The notes: generated by a model from the sequence alone, not told the origin. Positions 37,098-46,626 are shown, counted from the first letter of the stretch. The stretch: 64,000 bases of DNA from Bifidobacteriaceae bacterium (GCA_022651005.1 JALCQD010000002.1:372001-436000); one strand, 5' to 3'. Translations and numbers: made by a program.

Positions 37098-38077
37098 TGA
37101 AAGTCGTCTGTTTAGGCGGGGGGCATGGTCTCCACGCCACTTTACAGGCCATGCGGCTCATTACCACCGACATCACCGCCATCGTGTGCGTGGGCGACGA
37201 CGGAGGCTCCTCGGGCCGTCTGCGCGAGGAATTTGGCGTGCTCCCCCCCGGTGATATTCGCATGGCATTGTCGGCCTTGGCGTCGGAGCAGGCGCGTCAA
37301 AGGGGAGTGGTGGAGCTCCTGCAGCACCGTTTCACCTCAGAGGGCGAGCTCAATGGCCACGCTCTCGGAAATCTGATTCTCGCAGCGCAGTGGCAGAGGG
37401 AAAAAGATGCCCTCAAAGGTATTCGATCGGTGCAGACCATCTTTGCCATCGACGGAACAGTTATCCCGGGGGCGAAAGTTCCCCTCAATCTCACCGCGGA
37501 AGTTCAGGATCCCGCCACGGGAGCGGTTTCCGAGGTGCACTCTCAGCGCGAGGTCGCCAAAGCGAGCGGCAAGATTCTTTCCCTGCGCATCAATCCGGAA
37601 GACCCACCAGCCTTCAAGGAGGCCGTTAAGGCCATCGAGGAGGCCGACGTCATTACTTTGGGACCTGGATCCTGGTATTCCTCCCTGTTGGTGCACATGC
37701 TGGTTCCTGATCTGCGTGAGGCATTGCACAGAAGTCACGCACGCAAGATTCTGCTCATGAATCTTGTGGCTGACTGGGAAACGACAGGACTCGACGTAGA
37801 AGGGCAGATCGAAGCCTTCCGCACGTACTCGCAGAATTTGACGGTGGACGCAATTTTGACAGGAGATCAGGGGGCAAAGGATTCTGGAGAACTGGACCGT
37901 CTGCCTCCCACGCGTGCCACGGTGTATCGCCGCCGCGTCGCCACGGGGAAGAATTCGGGTGTCCACGATCCGGTACGGCTGGCTAGTGCCCTCAAGGATG
38001 TGATTGAGGATTTGACCGTGAAGTCGCGCGATTTTACAACAGATTTTCGAGGAAGTGAAGCGGTGGGAAATGTCTAG
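37094..38077 (+). CDS. yvcK: YvcK/CofD-like gluconeogenesis factor
   Basis: A 327-residue protein of the CofD-like fold. In Bacillus YvcK binds UDP-sugars and is needed for gluconeogenic growth and cell-wall integrity; in mycobacteria the homologue CuvA does likewise. Diagnostic sequences are VVCLGGGHGLHATLQAMR, VGDDGGSSGRLREEFG, PPGDIRMALSALA, and ITLGPGSWYSSLLVHML. The start codon overlaps the rapZ stop (ATGATG). A small open frame and then whiA follow. Confidence 0.93.
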   Translation: MMKVVCLGGGHGLHATLQAMRLITTDITAIVCVGDDGGSSGRLREEFGVLPPGDIRMALSALASEQARQRGVVELLQHRFTSEGELNGHALGNLILAAQWQREKDALKGIRSVQTIFAIDGTVIPGAKVPLNLTAEVQDPATGAVSEVHSQREVAKASGKILSLRINPEDPPAFKEAVKAIEEADVITLGPGSWYSSLLVHMLVPDLREALHRSHARKILLMNLVADWETTGLDVEGQIEAFRTYSQNLTVDAILTGDQGAKDSGELDRLPPTRATVYRRRVATGKNSGVHDPVRLASALKDVIEDLTVKSRDFTTDFRGSEAVGNV

Positions 38078-38201
38078 ACTTGCCGATAATACAGATAGCC
38101 GTGGCGGTTGGAGAGGAAAGCTCCTCACAGCCGACCCACAGTATGAAATTTCATTGCGTCGAGCTTGGGAGGCGAATTCGTGGCGCTGGTTGATGATGTA
38201 A
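38070..38201 (+). CDS. Possible 43-residue small ORF bridging yvcK and whiA
   Basis: An ATG at 38070, 4 nt after GGTGGGA and 8 nt before the end of yvcK, opens a 43-codon frame that ends at TAA 38201, inside the start of whiA. The peptide ([20 protein letters not shown]..., four Trp, ending RWLMM) is basic and resembles nothing I know. It fills the gap between two otherwise tightly packed genes, so it may carry ribosomes from yvcK to whiA, or may simply be an accident of base composition. Confidence 0.25.
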   Translation: MSRLADNTDSRGGWRGKLLTADPQYEISLRRAWEANSWRWLMM

Positions 38202-39151
38202 AGAACGAGCTTGCTGCTATCGAGAATGAAACGGCTGCAGCGAAGAAAGCTCAGGCCGCCACGATGATTCGCTTCGGTGGCGGACTTCATCTCATCAAGC
38301 GGCATATCGTCGTGGAGGCTCAGTTCAGCAATCTTGCTGCGGCTAAGTGGCTCCAAAAGACGATTCAGGAAGTCTACGGTCACGATGCCGACCTCATCGA
38401 GGTGGCACGGCAGACCCCCACAGGTGACCTGACCCGCTATTCAGTGCGCGTCATTCGTTCAGGTGGCGCTCTGGCCTTGCAGTCGGGCTTGCTTGACCGC
38501 CGTAAGCGTCCTGTTCGTGGTCTTCCTGCGGAAGTCGTATCGGGCAATATCGCCCAGATCAAGTCAGCATGGCGCGGGGCATTTTTGGCGCATGGCGATC
38601 TCTCAGATCCCGGCAAGTCCAGCTACCTCGAAATTGTGTGCCCAGGATCCGAGGCAGCACTTGCGCTCGTGGGAGCCGCTCGGCGTCTCGGCGTTACCGC
38701 CAAGGCACGTCAGGTGCGCAGCTCAGAGCGTGTGACCCTGCGTGACCCTGACGTGATTGAGCGCATGCTCAACCTCATGGGCGCCACCACGACGGCTCGT
38801 GAATGGAGCGGCAAGCGCTCCGATGGCGAGACCCGCGGTAAGGCGAATCGTCTGGCCAACTTCGATGATGCGAACATGCGCCGTAGTGCCAAGGCGGCCG
38901 TTGAGGCCAGCGAAAAAGTTGTTCACGCGTTCGAGGTTCTCGGCGATGAGGTTCCCGACAACCTGCGCGCCGCCGGACAGCTGCGCTTGGACCACCGCGA
39001 TGCGAGCCTGGAGGAACTGGGCCGCCTCGCTGATCCGCCGGTCACAAAGGACGCCATCGCAGGACGTATCCGCCGTCTTTTCCAGCTGTCGAAGAAGATC
39101 GAGAATCAGCGCGCGAAGGAAGCAGCCAAGAAGGCTGCCACCGCCGACTGA
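38180..39151 (+). CDS. whiA: DNA-binding regulator WhiA
   Basis: A 323-residue WhiA protein: an N-terminal degenerate LAGLIDADG homing-endonuclease fold and a C-terminal helix-turn-helix. In Streptomyces it drives sporulation with WhiB; in non-sporulating Gram-positives it affects division and chromosome segregation. Visible family parts are [19 protein letters not shown] and the C-terminal [20 protein letters not shown] with [15 protein letters not shown] chose the GTG at 38180 ([12 protein letters not shown]) because GGAGG lies 7 nt upstream. It ends the rapZ-yvcK-whiA cluster. Confidence 0.94.
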   Translation: MALVDDVKNELAAIENETAAAKKAQAATMIRFGGGLHLIKRHIVVEAQFSNLAAAKWLQKTIQEVYGHDADLIEVARQTPTGDLTRYSVRVIRSGGALALQSGLLDRRKRPVRGLPAEVVSGNIAQIKSAWRGAFLAHGDLSDPGKSSYLEIVCPGSEAALALVGAARRLGVTAKARQVRSSERVTLRDPDVIERMLNLMGATTTAREWSGKRSDGETRGKANRLANFDDANMRRSAKAAVEASEKVVHAFEVLGDEVPDNLRAAGQLRLDHRDASLEELGRLADPPVTKDAIAGRIRRLFQLSKKIENQRAKEAAKKAATAD

Positions 39152-39234
39152 TTGCTATGAACGTCCCGGTGATGTGGAGGGACCTTCAGGTAACGATGAG
39201 TATAAGAACGCGGTAACGGTTCACGTCTCAATGT

Positions 39235-39240
39235 TATGAT
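39235..39240 (+). promoter_or_regulatory. Candidate -10 box (TATGAT) for pgk
   Basis: TATGAT lies 90 nt before the pgk ATG in the 178-nt gap after whiA. No convincing -35 is seen, so this is tentative. The gap otherwise holds only short imperfect repeats of GGTAACG. Confidence 0.3.
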
Positions 39241-39329
39241 TTCAGAGGTTTACACAACGTGATCTCGGGCGGTATGCGCACTGATTGATGATGCGCATAT
39301 TCGCGCCGAGGAAGCGAAAGGATTGATAT

Positions 39330-40526
39330 ATGAAGACACTCAAGGATCTTGGAAATCTCTCCGGCAAGCGCGTTCTCGTCCGTGCTGATTTCAACGTCCC
39401 GCTCGATGGCACCACAATTACCGACGACGGCCGCATCAAGGCTGCTCTGCCGACGTTGAAGGCGCTGCGCGAGCAAGGTGCGAAGGTTATCCTCATGGCT
39501 CACTTGGGCCGTCCGAAGGGCAAGGTCGTCCCTGAGCTCAGTTTGGCACCTGTTGCCGCTCGCTTGGGCGAGCTGCTTGGCACCACCGTGACGCTTGCGA
39601 AGGACACCTATGGCGAGGATGCACAGGCCAAGGCCGCGGCCCTCAACGATGGCGACGTTCTCCTTCTCGAAAACGTTCGTTTCAACCCCGAAGAGACCAG
39701 CAAGGACGACGCCGAACGCGCCGCCTATGCTCAGAAGATCGCCGCCCTTGGCGATGTCTTCGTGTCCGACGGCTTTGGCGTGGTGCACCGTGCACAGGGC
39801 TCCGACTACGACGTGGCCAAGGATCTGCCCGCAGCAGCCGGTTACCTCGTCGAGAAGGAAGTCACGGCTCTGTCCAAGGCCACGACGAATCCCGAGCGTC
39901 CTCTCACCGTGGTCCTCGGTGGATCCAAGGTGTCCGACAAGCTCGGCGTCATCAAGAACCTGTTGGCGAAGGCGGATCGTCTCGTCATCGGCGGTGGCAT
40001 GGTCTTCACCTTCCTCAAGGCAATGGGTTACGAAGTCGGCAAGTCTCTCCTCGAAGAGGACCAGATCGACACTGTGAAGGGCTACATCGAGACCGCCAAG
40101 AAGAACAACGTCGAGATTGTGCTTCCCACGGACATCGTTGCAGCGGACACCTTTGCCGCTGATTCACCGTATGAGGTAGTTGCAGCAGACGCGATTCCTG
40201 CTGACAAGATGGGCCTCGACATCGGTCCTGACTCCCAGAAGCTCTTCCACGACAAGATCGTTGATTCCAAGACGGTCGTGTGGAACGGACCCATGGGCGT
40301 ATTCGAGTTCCCGAATTTCGCAGCTGGCACCAAGGCCGTTGCTCAGGGTCTCGTGGACGCAACCGCCAAGGGTGCCTTCACCATCGTAGGTGGTGGCGAC
40401 TCTGCCTCCGCAGTGCGTCATCTCGGTTTCGACGAGAAGGGCTTCTCGCACATCTCCACTGGTGGTGGCGCGTCGCTCGAACTTCTCGAGGGCAAGACCC
40501 TTCCAGGTCTCGCGGTTCTCGACTAA
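39330..40526 (+). CDS. pgk: Phosphoglycerate kinase
   Basis: Makes ATP from 1,3-bisphosphoglycerate and ADP in glycolysis and in the lower half of the bifid shunt. The 398-residue sequence is full length: [13 protein letters not shown] at the N-terminus, GRPKGK (substrate Arg), [11 protein letters not shown], a nucleotide site around [12 protein letters not shown], and GGGDSASAV in the C-terminal domain. The start at 39330 has GAAAGGA upstream. tpiA follows 40 nt later and then secG, the usual actinobacterial order. Confidence 0.97.
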   Translation: MKTLKDLGNLSGKRVLVRADFNVPLDGTTITDDGRIKAALPTLKALREQGAKVILMAHLGRPKGKVVPELSLAPVAARLGELLGTTVTLAKDTYGEDAQAKAAALNDGDVLLLENVRFNPEETSKDDAERAAYAQKIAALGDVFVSDGFGVVHRAQGSDYDVAKDLPAAAGYLVEKEVTALSKATTNPERPLTVVLGGSKVSDKLGVIKNLLAKADRLVIGGGMVFTFLKAMGYEVGKSLLEEDQIDTVKGYIETAKKNNVEIVLPTDIVAADTFAADSPYEVVAADAIPADKMGLDIGPDSQKLFHDKIVDSKTVVWNGPMGVFEFPNFAAGTKAVAQGLVDATAKGAFTIVGGGDSASAVRHLGFDEKGFSHISTGGGASLELLEGKTLPGLAVLD

Positions 40527-40566
40527 TTCGGGAATCTCAGACTCTCGGACTAGATTCGGATTGACT

Positions 40567-41379
40567 ATGACACAGCGCATCCCTGTAGTTGCCGGCAATT
40601 GGAAGATGAACTTCGATCATCTCGAAGCGACGTACTTCATTCAGAAACTTGCGTGGCTCCTTCGGGATGCGCATTTTAATTACAAGGCCGCCGATATTGT
40701 CATCATGCCGCCCTTCACGAGTATTCGCAGCGTCGAGGTACTCGTCGAAGCGGAGAAGATGAAGATTTCGGTGGGTGCTCAGACAGTGTCTGAGACGGCG
40801 GAAGGTGCCTTTACGGGTGATATTTCCGCTCAGATGCTCGCCAAGCTTGGGTGCTCCTACGTGATCATTGGGCATTCTGAGCGCCGCAAGTACCATCCGG
40901 AGGACGACGCAAATCTAGTTGACAAGGTGCGTGCTGTTCTTGCTGCTGGCATGAGTCCGATTCTGTGTGTGGGGGAGAGCTTCGAAGAACGGCGCCAAGG
41001 CATTGAGCTTGGATACGCAGTTCAGCAGGTGAGCGACGTGATGCGGGACTTTTCAGATGAAGAGGCACGTAAGGTGCTCATCGCTTATGAGCCCATTTGG
41101 GCCATCGGTACAGGCATGGTGGCAACACCACAATCGGCGCAGGACGCCGCAGGAGCCATCCGTGAATACTTCAGAACCACTTATGGCGAAAGCGTGAGTG
41201 AGTCTGTGCGCATTCTGTACGGCGGATCCGCGAACGCCTCGAACGCGAGTTCGCTCATGGAAGGTCCGGATGTGGACGGTTTTCTTGTGGGAGGCGCGTC
41301 ATTGGACGCCGAAGAATTTTCGCGGATTGCTCGTCTCACGGTGAAATCAGCAAAGGACCGGGCGCACCGCGCTGCGTGA
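40567..41379 (+). CDS. tpiA: Triosephosphate isomerase
   Basis: Interconverts dihydroxyacetone phosphate and glyceraldehyde 3-phosphate. The 270-residue barrel keeps NWKMN (catalytic Lys), IGHSERRKY (His), AYEPIWAIGTG (Glu) and the phosphate loop YGGSANASN. The start is the ATG at 40567; the open frame runs back into pgk. TAGATT at 40551-40556, 10 nt before the ATG, may give it a promoter of its own with a very short leader, as no ribosome site is visible. Confidence 0.96.
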   Translation: MTQRIPVVAGNWKMNFDHLEATYFIQKLAWLLRDAHFNYKAADIVIMPPFTSIRSVEVLVEAEKMKISVGAQTVSETAEGAFTGDISAQMLAKLGCSYVIIGHSERRKYHPEDDANLVDKVRAVLAAGMSPILCVGESFEERRQGIELGYAVQQVSDVMRDFSDEEARKVLIAYEPIWAIGTGMVATPQSAQDAAGAIREYFRTTYGESVSESVRILYGGSANASNASSLMEGPDVDGFLVGGASLDAEEFSRIARLTVKSAKDRAHRAA

Positions 41380-41401
41380 TTTATTGATCTCGGTGAGTCT
41401 T

Positions 41402-41421
41402 CCGCATAAATGCGGGCTTTT
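41402..41421 (+). terminator. Weak hairpin after tpiA
   Basis: CCGCA-TAAA-TGCGG followed by GCTTTT lies 22 nt past the tpiA stop codon. The stem is only 5-6 bp, so it is at best a partial terminator before secG. Confidence 0.35.
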
Positions 41422-41475
41422 GCCGAGGGGATACTGTAGGGTTGCAGTAGAAAACAAATGTGATGGAGGTTCAAG

Positions 41476-41724
41476 GTGTTCGCGCTGAAGGTTGTTCTCG
41501 AGGTTATCGTCATTCTCGCAAGTATTCTGTTGACCCTCCTCATCTTGATGCACAAGGGTAAGGGCGGCGGCCTGTCCGATATGTTCGGCGGCGGCATCGG
41601 CGCCTCTGCAGGTACTTCAGGTGTTGCAGAAAAGAACCTCAATCGTCTCACCGTCATTGTGGCACTCGTGTGGGTTGCCATCATCATCGCTTTGGGACTG
41701 TTGGCGAAGTTCAATCTCATCTGA
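41476..41724 (+). CDS. secG: Protein-export channel subunit SecG
   Basis: Small partner of SecYE in the membrane channel. It has 82 residues with two hydrophobic helices (about 3-22 and 55-78) flanking the conserved cytoplasmic loop LMHKGKGGGLSDMFGGG. The GTG start at 41476 has GGAGG upstream. A strong terminator follows at 41741. Confidence 0.95.
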   Translation: MFALKVVLEVIVILASILLTLLILMHKGKGGGLSDMFGGGIGASAGTSGVAEKNLNRLTVIVALVWVAIIIALGLLAKFNLI

Positions 41725-41740
41725 TATTTACTTTTTAGAG

Positions 41741-41764
41741 GCCGCTCTTCGGAGCGGCTTTTTT
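41741..41764 (+). terminator. Rho-independent terminator after secG
   Basis: GCCGCTC-TTCG-GAGCGGC (41741-41758) with a stable TTCG loop, followed by six T. It ends the pgk-tpiA-secG group. Confidence 0.9.
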
Positions 41765-41821
41765 ATTCCTCTTTTCTTTTCATAAGACGCTTAGATACTC
41801 CCGTTACGTAGGGAATATAAG

Positions 41822-41855
41822 AAATCCCCCGCCAGCCGGAGCCAACGGGGGATTT
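41822..41855 (-). terminator. Terminator of the tkt-tal operon
   Basis: AAATCCCCCG (41822-41831) pairs with CGGGGGATTT (41846-41855) across a 14-nt loop, 35 nt past the tal stop codon. Symmetric A/T flanks could make it bidirectional. Confidence 0.75.
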
Positions 41856-41890
41856 TCGATCAGTTCAGATCACTGACGCACTGAATGGTA

Positions 41891-43000
41891 TCAGGCGTTA
41901 ACGCGATCGATTCCGGCCTGAGTATCGGCGAGCACCGAATCCCAGGACTTGATGAAGGCTGCAACACCGTCGGCTTCGAGCTTGTCGGTGACATCCTTGA
42001 TGTTGATGCCGAGGCCTGCAAGCTCATTCATGATCTTGTGGCTCTCCTCATAGGTGCCCTTGATGGAAGGACGGCCGTCACCCTGCTCTGCGAGGGCATT
42101 GAGGGTCTTCTCAGGCATCGTGTTCACGATGTGCTCGGCAACGAGTTCGTCGACGTACTTCGAGGGGGAGTACGCGGCGTTCTTGGTTCCGGTGGACGCC
42201 CAGAGAGGACGCTGCACCTTAGCACCCTTGGCAGCGAGAGCAGCCCAGCGAGGATCAGATGCGAACTTCTTCTCGAAGAGCTCGTAGGCGAGACGTGCGT
42301 TTGCAACGGCTGCCTTGCCTTCGAGAGCCTTTGCTTCGTCGGAGCCATTGGCTTCGAGGAGCTTGTCCACGGCGGTGTCGACGCGGGAGACGAAGAAGGA
42401 GGCAACGGAACCCATGTGCTTGAGGTCGTGACCATTGGCGTCAGCCTGTGCCATGCCCTCGATGAAGGCGTCGATAACCTTCTCGTAGCGCTCGAGCGAG
42501 AAGATCAACGTGACGTTGACCGAAATGCCCTTGGACAGAGTGGCGGTGATTGCCGGCAAGCCCTCGAGGGTTGCAGGAATCTTGATCATTGCGTTGGGAC
42601 GATCAACCTTTGCCCACAGCTCTTCCGCCTGCTTCTCGGTGTTGGCGGTGTCATGTGCCAGGCGAGGATCAACCTCGATGGACACACGGCCGTCGACGAA
42701 GTCAGACTTCTCGGCGACGTCACGGAAGATGTCCGTTGCGTTGCGCACGTCGGTGGTGGTGAGCTCGCGAACAGCCTGCTCAACGTCGATCTTGCCGAGT
42801 TCCTTGAGCTGTGCGTCGTACGGGCCGACCTGGCTCAGGGCCTTCTGGAAGATGGAGGGATTGGTGGTGACGCCGACGACGTTCTTGTTGGCGATGAGAT
42901 CCTGAAGGCTGCCCGACTCGATGCGGGTGCGGCTCAAGTCGTCGAGCCAGATGGAAACACCGTTGTCGCTGGTGCGCTGTGTATTGACGTTTTCTGCCAT
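41891..43000 (-). CDS. tal: Transaldolase
   Basis: Transfers a dihydroxyacetone unit between sugar phosphates; with transketolase it converts fructose 6-phosphate and glyceraldehyde 3-phosphate into the pentose phosphates of the bifid shunt. The 369-residue sequence is the longer actinobacterial type: SIWLDDLSRTRI at the N-terminus, GVTTNPSIFQKAL, and MIKIPATLEGLPAI with the Schiff-base Lys. SVASFFVSRVDTAVD follows. I chose the ATG at 43000 with GGAG upstream rather than an in-frame ATG at 43045. It follows tkt by 81 nt on the same strand. Confidence 0.96.
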   Translation of the reverse strand: MAENVNTQRTSDNGVSIWLDDLSRTRIESGSLQDLIANKNVVGVTTNPSIFQKALSQVGPYDAQLKELGKIDVEQAVRELTTTDVRNATDIFRDVAEKSDFVDGRVSIEVDPRLAHDTANTEKQAEELWAKVDRPNAMIKIPATLEGLPAITATLSKGISVNVTLIFSLERYEKVIDAFIEGMAQADANGHDLKHMGSVASFFVSRVDTAVDKLLEANGSDEAKALEGKAAVANARLAYELFEKKFASDPRWAALAAKGAKVQRPLWASTGTKNAAYSPSKYVDELVAEHIVNTMPEKTLNALAEQGDGRPSIKGTYEESHKIMNELAGLGINIKDVTDKLEADGVAAFIKSWDSVLADTQAGIDRVNA

Positions 43001-43081
43001 TATTTTCTCCTTATAGCGGCCGCCGCATGAACGACGGCCGTACAACTAATTCAACTGTTAGATGAGTACCGAGGTACCGAA

Positions 43082-45181
43082 TCAGGCCTGAACTTCGGCG
43101 ATGGACGCCTTGGCGGCTTCGACCACGTGCTCTGCTGTGATTCCGAGTGCTTCCATGTTCTGATCGGCATTGCCCTGCAGGCCGAACTGTTCGATGGACA
43201 CGGGCTTGCCGTACTCGCCCAGGTACTTGTACCAGGACAGAGCCAAGCCGGCCTCAACGGAAACGCGAGCCTTGATTGCCTTCGGGAACACGGACTCCTT
43301 GTATTCGTCGTCCTGCTCTTCGAACCACTCGATGGAAGGAACGGACACAACGCGTGCCTTGATGCCTTCGCCCGCGAGGGTTGCGGCAGCAGACACAGCG
43401 TGCTGAACTTCAGAGCCGGTTGCCATGAGGATGACGTCCGGAGTGCCTTCGGGCTCAACGAGGACGTAAGCGCCCTTGCGAACGCCGTCCTTCGCCTTCG
43501 CTGCGGTCTCGGCGAGGGCCGGGACACCTTGGCGGGTGAGAATCATTGCCGTGGGGTGCGTGTTCTTCTTCTCGAAGAAGTAGCGGTAGGCCTCAGCGGT
43601 CTCGAACTCGTCGGCCGGGCGCACAACCTCAAGCTGAGGAATGGCGCGCATGGCAGCGAGGTGCTCGATCGGCTGGTGGGTCGGGCCGTCTTCGCCCAGA
43701 GCCACGGAATCGTGGGTCCACACGTACAAGTTCGGGATGTCCATGAGTGCGGCGAGACGAACTGCCGGGCGCTCATAGTCGGAGAACTGGAAGAAGGTTC
43801 CGCCGAACGGACGGGTGTCAGAGCCCAAGATAATGCCATTGGTGATGGCACCCATGGCGAACTCACGCACGCCAAAGTGGAGAATGCGTCCGTATTCGGA
43901 CACGTTCGGCCAAGTCTTCGTGGCCTCTGAAGAGGGAGCGAAGGAATCGGCGCCCTTGATGACGGTGTTGTTGGAGCCACCGAGATCAGCGGAGCCACCC
44001 CACAGCTCGGGCATGATGGCTGCCATGGCGTTGAGAACAGCGCCGGAAGCCTTGCGTGTTGCGACCTTGTCACCGGCAGCGAAGCCAGCCTCAACGTCGT
44101 CGATAGCCTTGTCGAAGCCCTCGGGGAGCTTACCTTCCTTGATGCGGTCGTACAGGGCGGCCTTGTCGGGGTTGGCGGTCTTCCACTCGTTGAACTTCTT
44201 ATCCCACTCTGCGTGAGCCTCGAGACCGCGCTGGGCGACCTCGCGAGCGTGCGCGAGAGCCTCTTCGTCAATCTGGAAGTTCTTGGAGGGATCGAGGCCA
44301 AGTTCCTTCTTCAGACCTGCGACTGCTTCTTCGCCCAGCTTGGAACCGTGCGAAGATTCGTCGTTGGTCTTGCCGGGAGTAGGCCATGCGATGAGAGAAT
44401 CAACCTTGATAAGCTTCGGGCGATCCGTAACCTTCTCGGCCTTCTCGAGAACCTCGGCCAGGCCCTTGGTGTCTTCCTTGTACGAGCCATCAGGCTGGAT
44501 GAAGCTGATCTCGTCGGTGTACCAGCCGTATGCCTCGTACCGCTTGAGGATATCCTCGCCGAAGGAGATCTTGGTGTCTCCCTCGATCTGGATGTGGTTG
44601 GCGTCGAAGATGACTGTGAGGTTGCCCAGCTTTTGGTTGCCCGCAAGCGAGCTGGCCTCGGAGCTGACGCCTTCCTCAACGTCGCCTTCGCCGGCGATGA
44701 CCCAGACCTTGTGGTCGAAGGGGGAGGTGCCGGCAGGAGCTGCGGGGTCGAGAAGACCGCGCTCGTAGCGCTGGCCGTATGCGAAGCCGACGGCGGAAGC
44801 AAGACCCTGGCCGAGCGGGCCGGTGGTCATTTCAATGCCGGGGGTGAGGCCGTACTCGGGATGGCCCGGGGTGCGGGTGTCGATGCCCTGACGGAACTTC
44901 TTCAGGTCATCGAGCGTGAGGCCATAGCCGGAGAAGTACAGCTGGACGTACTGCGTCAACGAAGCATGTCCGCCAGAGAGAATGAAACGATCGCGGCCGG
45001 CCCAGTTGGGGTCGTTCGGATCGTGCTTGATGAAGTGCTGGTACAGCGTGTAAGCGACAGGTGCCAGCGAGATCGGAGATCCGGGGTGGCCGTGTCCGGC
45101 CTTCTCAACGGCGTCGGCAGAGAGGGCCTTCGCCATCTTTACCGCGCGGTCGTCCAAATCGGACCAAGAGAATGTGGTCAT
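43082..45181 (-). CDS. tkt: Transketolase
   Basis: Thiamine-diphosphate enzyme moving two-carbon units, the partner of transaldolase in the bifid shunt. The 699-residue product has all three domains: KAGHGHPGSPISLAP (ThDP and substrate His), GPLGQGLASAVGFA, and the ThDP motif GEGDVEEGVSSEASSLAGN near residues 155-175. The pyrimidine domain (THDSVALGEDGPTHQPIEHL) and a C-terminal domain follow. I chose the ATG at 45181 (MTTFSWSD) with GGAAGGA 12 nt upstream; the frame is open 11 codons further. It is the first gene of tkt-tal. Confidence 0.96.
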   Translation of the reverse strand: MTTFSWSDLDDRAVKMAKALSADAVEKAGHGHPGSPISLAPVAYTLYQHFIKHDPNDPNWAGRDRFILSGGHASLTQYVQLYFSGYGLTLDDLKKFRQGIDTRTPGHPEYGLTPGIEMTTGPLGQGLASAVGFAYGQRYERGLLDPAAPAGTSPFDHKVWVIAGEGDVEEGVSSEASSLAGNQKLGNLTVIFDANHIQIEGDTKISFGEDILKRYEAYGWYTDEISFIQPDGSYKEDTKGLAEVLEKAEKVTDRPKLIKVDSLIAWPTPGKTNDESSHGSKLGEEAVAGLKKELGLDPSKNFQIDEEALAHAREVAQRGLEAHAEWDKKFNEWKTANPDKAALYDRIKEGKLPEGFDKAIDDVEAGFAAGDKVATRKASGAVLNAMAAIMPELWGGSADLGGSNNTVIKGADSFAPSSEATKTWPNVSEYGRILHFGVREFAMGAITNGIILGSDTRPFGGTFFQFSDYERPAVRLAALMDIPNLYVWTHDSVALGEDGPTHQPIEHLAAMRAIPQLEVVRPADEFETAEAYRYFFEKKNTHPTAMILTRQGVPALAETAAKAKDGVRKGAYVLVEPEGTPDVILMATGSEVQHAVSAAATLAGEGIKARVVSVPSIEWFEEQDDEYKESVFPKAIKARVSVEAGLALSWYKYLGEYGKPVSIEQFGLQGNADQNMEALGITAEHVVEAAKASIAEVQA

Positions 45182-45495
45182 ATTGAATCGAAATCCTTCC
45201 GGTTGGTTGAGCACACGCGCCTGCTCAAAACCCAGACGCAGTGCTTTTTTTACCGTTCTTATCGTAAGACTTCATCATGACTTTGTGCTGGGAGCAATCT
45301 GTCTGTTGAGGTGGATTCTCTAGGGAACTCGCCCATGGTCTTTCCGTGAGCGTTCACATTTGTGCGTTTTTGTGAAATGTGGTGAGTGAGGTTCGGGCGT
45401 GGTGCGCTCACAGCGAGGAAATAGCACTCACCGGTCAAGAGTGCTAAAAATGAGAGGCACATACTTTATGTACCCAGTTATTTAAAGGAGGCCTC
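45182..45495. promoter_or_regulatory. Divergent control region between tkt and hrcA
   Basis: A 314-nt gene-free region carrying the promoters of tkt (minus) and hrcA-dnaJ (plus). It holds the CIRCE operator near hrcA. It also holds a 7-bp inverted repeat CACATTT/AAATGTG (45356-45362 and 45376-45382), and on the tkt side TACGAT (about 45260-45266, minus) as a weak -10 candidate. No open frame of note is present. Confidence 0.55.
45421..45447. promoter_or_regulatory. CIRCE operator (HrcA binding site)
   Basis: ATAGCACTC-N9-GAGTGCTAA matches the CIRCE consensus TTAGCACTC-N9-GAGTGCTAA at 17 of 18 positions, 48 nt before the hrcA ATG. HrcA is expected to bind here and repress its own operon, with release on heat shock. 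Confidence 0.92.
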
Positions 45496-46626
45496 ATGTC
45501 ACAAGACCGACGCATGCTGGTTCTCCGCGCCGTCGTGGAGGATTACATTCGCACTCAGGAGCCCGTTGGCTCCAGCGCCGTAACGAAAGATTTCCCCCTC
45601 CGCGTGAGCTCCGCCACCGTCCGCAACGATATGGCGGCACTCGAGGACGAGGGCTATCTTGTGCAACCGCATACCTCCGCCGGCCGCGTTCCCACGGAAA
45701 AGGGGTATCGCTTCTTCGTCGACCGTCTCGTAAAGGTGGTTCCCCTCAGCGTTGCGCAACAGCGCGGTATCGAAGCCTTCTTCACTCAGTCCGTCAGCCT
45801 GGAAGACACGCTGCGCAGAGCGGCGCGTCTCCTTGCGCAGATCACAGGTCAGGTGGCCGTCGTTGCCTCGCCTTCTATTGTGAAGTCGCACTTGCGTCGT
45901 TTTGAGATGGTGCCTTTGGCCTCCACGACGTATCTCATCGTCATCATCTCTGATACGGGCCGTGTGGAGCAACGCACGGTCGCCACTGCTATGCCGCCGC
46001 GTCAGGAGGACATCGATCGTCTGATCACTGCGGTCAACGCGCGTGGTGACGGGCAATCGATTTCGTTGCTCTCGAGGTTGTTGCGAGATCTTGGCGAGTC
46101 GGATGATTTCTCATCGCTTCGGGGCTTCATCGAGAACGTGGCTACCGCGGTTTCCGGGATGCGTGACGAGGAGCGCAGTGACAGCCTGTACATGTCCGGA
46201 GCCTCCCAGCTCACGCGGCAGGGTGCAGCGAGCTTGTCGACGCTTGCGCCGCTGCTCGACGCTCTGGAGGAGCAGGTGGTTCTCATGCGGCTCATGGGAT
46301 CGGTATCACGCTCGGCAGAGTCTTCCGGCGTTGGAGGTGTCGGCGTTGCCATCGGTTCCGAAACGCACACGCAAGGTCTGCTCAATGCCTCGGTGGTGAC
46401 AAGCGGATATGGTTCGGATGATTCCAAAGGCAGTATGGACGGCTCCGGAAGCGACGACGGCACGAATGAAACGGGTGGAGACGATCCCGATAATTCGGGA
46501 GCCGCCGCACCGCTCGCCTTCGTGGGGTCCATTGGGCCGACGCACATGAATTACCCCACTACCATCTCGGCGGTCAAAGCTGTGGCAGAATATCTATCGG
46601 CCTTTATAAACCGTCAAGACTCATAG
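45496..46626 (+). CDS. hrcA: Heat-inducible transcription repressor HrcA (with acidic insert)
   Basis: Repressor of class I heat-shock genes through CIRCE. The N-terminal winged helix is clear (LVLRAVVEDYIRTQEPVGSS, VSSATVRNDMAALEDEGYL, PHTSAGRVPTEKGYRFFVD). The 376-residue protein has an unusual Gly/Ser/Asp-rich, very acidic insert of about 35 residues (roughly 305-340). It lies between VVTSGYG and the conserved IGPTHMNYPTTISAVKAVAE near the end. The ATG at 45496 has a strong AAAGGAGG. The CIRCE element lies just upstream and dnaJ follows after 64 nt. Confidence 0.94.
   Translation: MSQDRRMLVLRAVVEDYIRTQEPVGSSAVTKDFPLRVSSATVRNDMAALEDEGYLVQPHTSAGRVPTEKGYRFFVDRLVKVVPLSVAQQRGIEAFFTQSVSLEDTLRRAARLLAQITGQVAVVASPSIVKSHLRRFEMVPLASTTYLIVIISDTGRVEQRTVATAMPPRQEDIDRLITAVNARGDGQSISLLSRLLRDLGESDDFSSLRGFIENVATAVSGMRDEERSDSLYMSGASQLTRQGAASLSTLAPLLDALEEQVVLMRLMGSVSRSAESSGVGGVGVAIGSETHTQGLLNASVVTSGYGSDDSKGSMDGSGSDDGTNETGGDDPDNSGAAAPLAFVGSIGPTHMNYPTTISAVKAVAEYLSAFINRQDS

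Noticed and set aside
45356-45382. CACATTT/AAATGTG repeat as an HspR (HAIR) site
   Set aside because: It does not match CTTGAGT-N7-ACTCAAG. It is an inverted repeat of unknown meaning, noted only in the tkt-hrcA control region.
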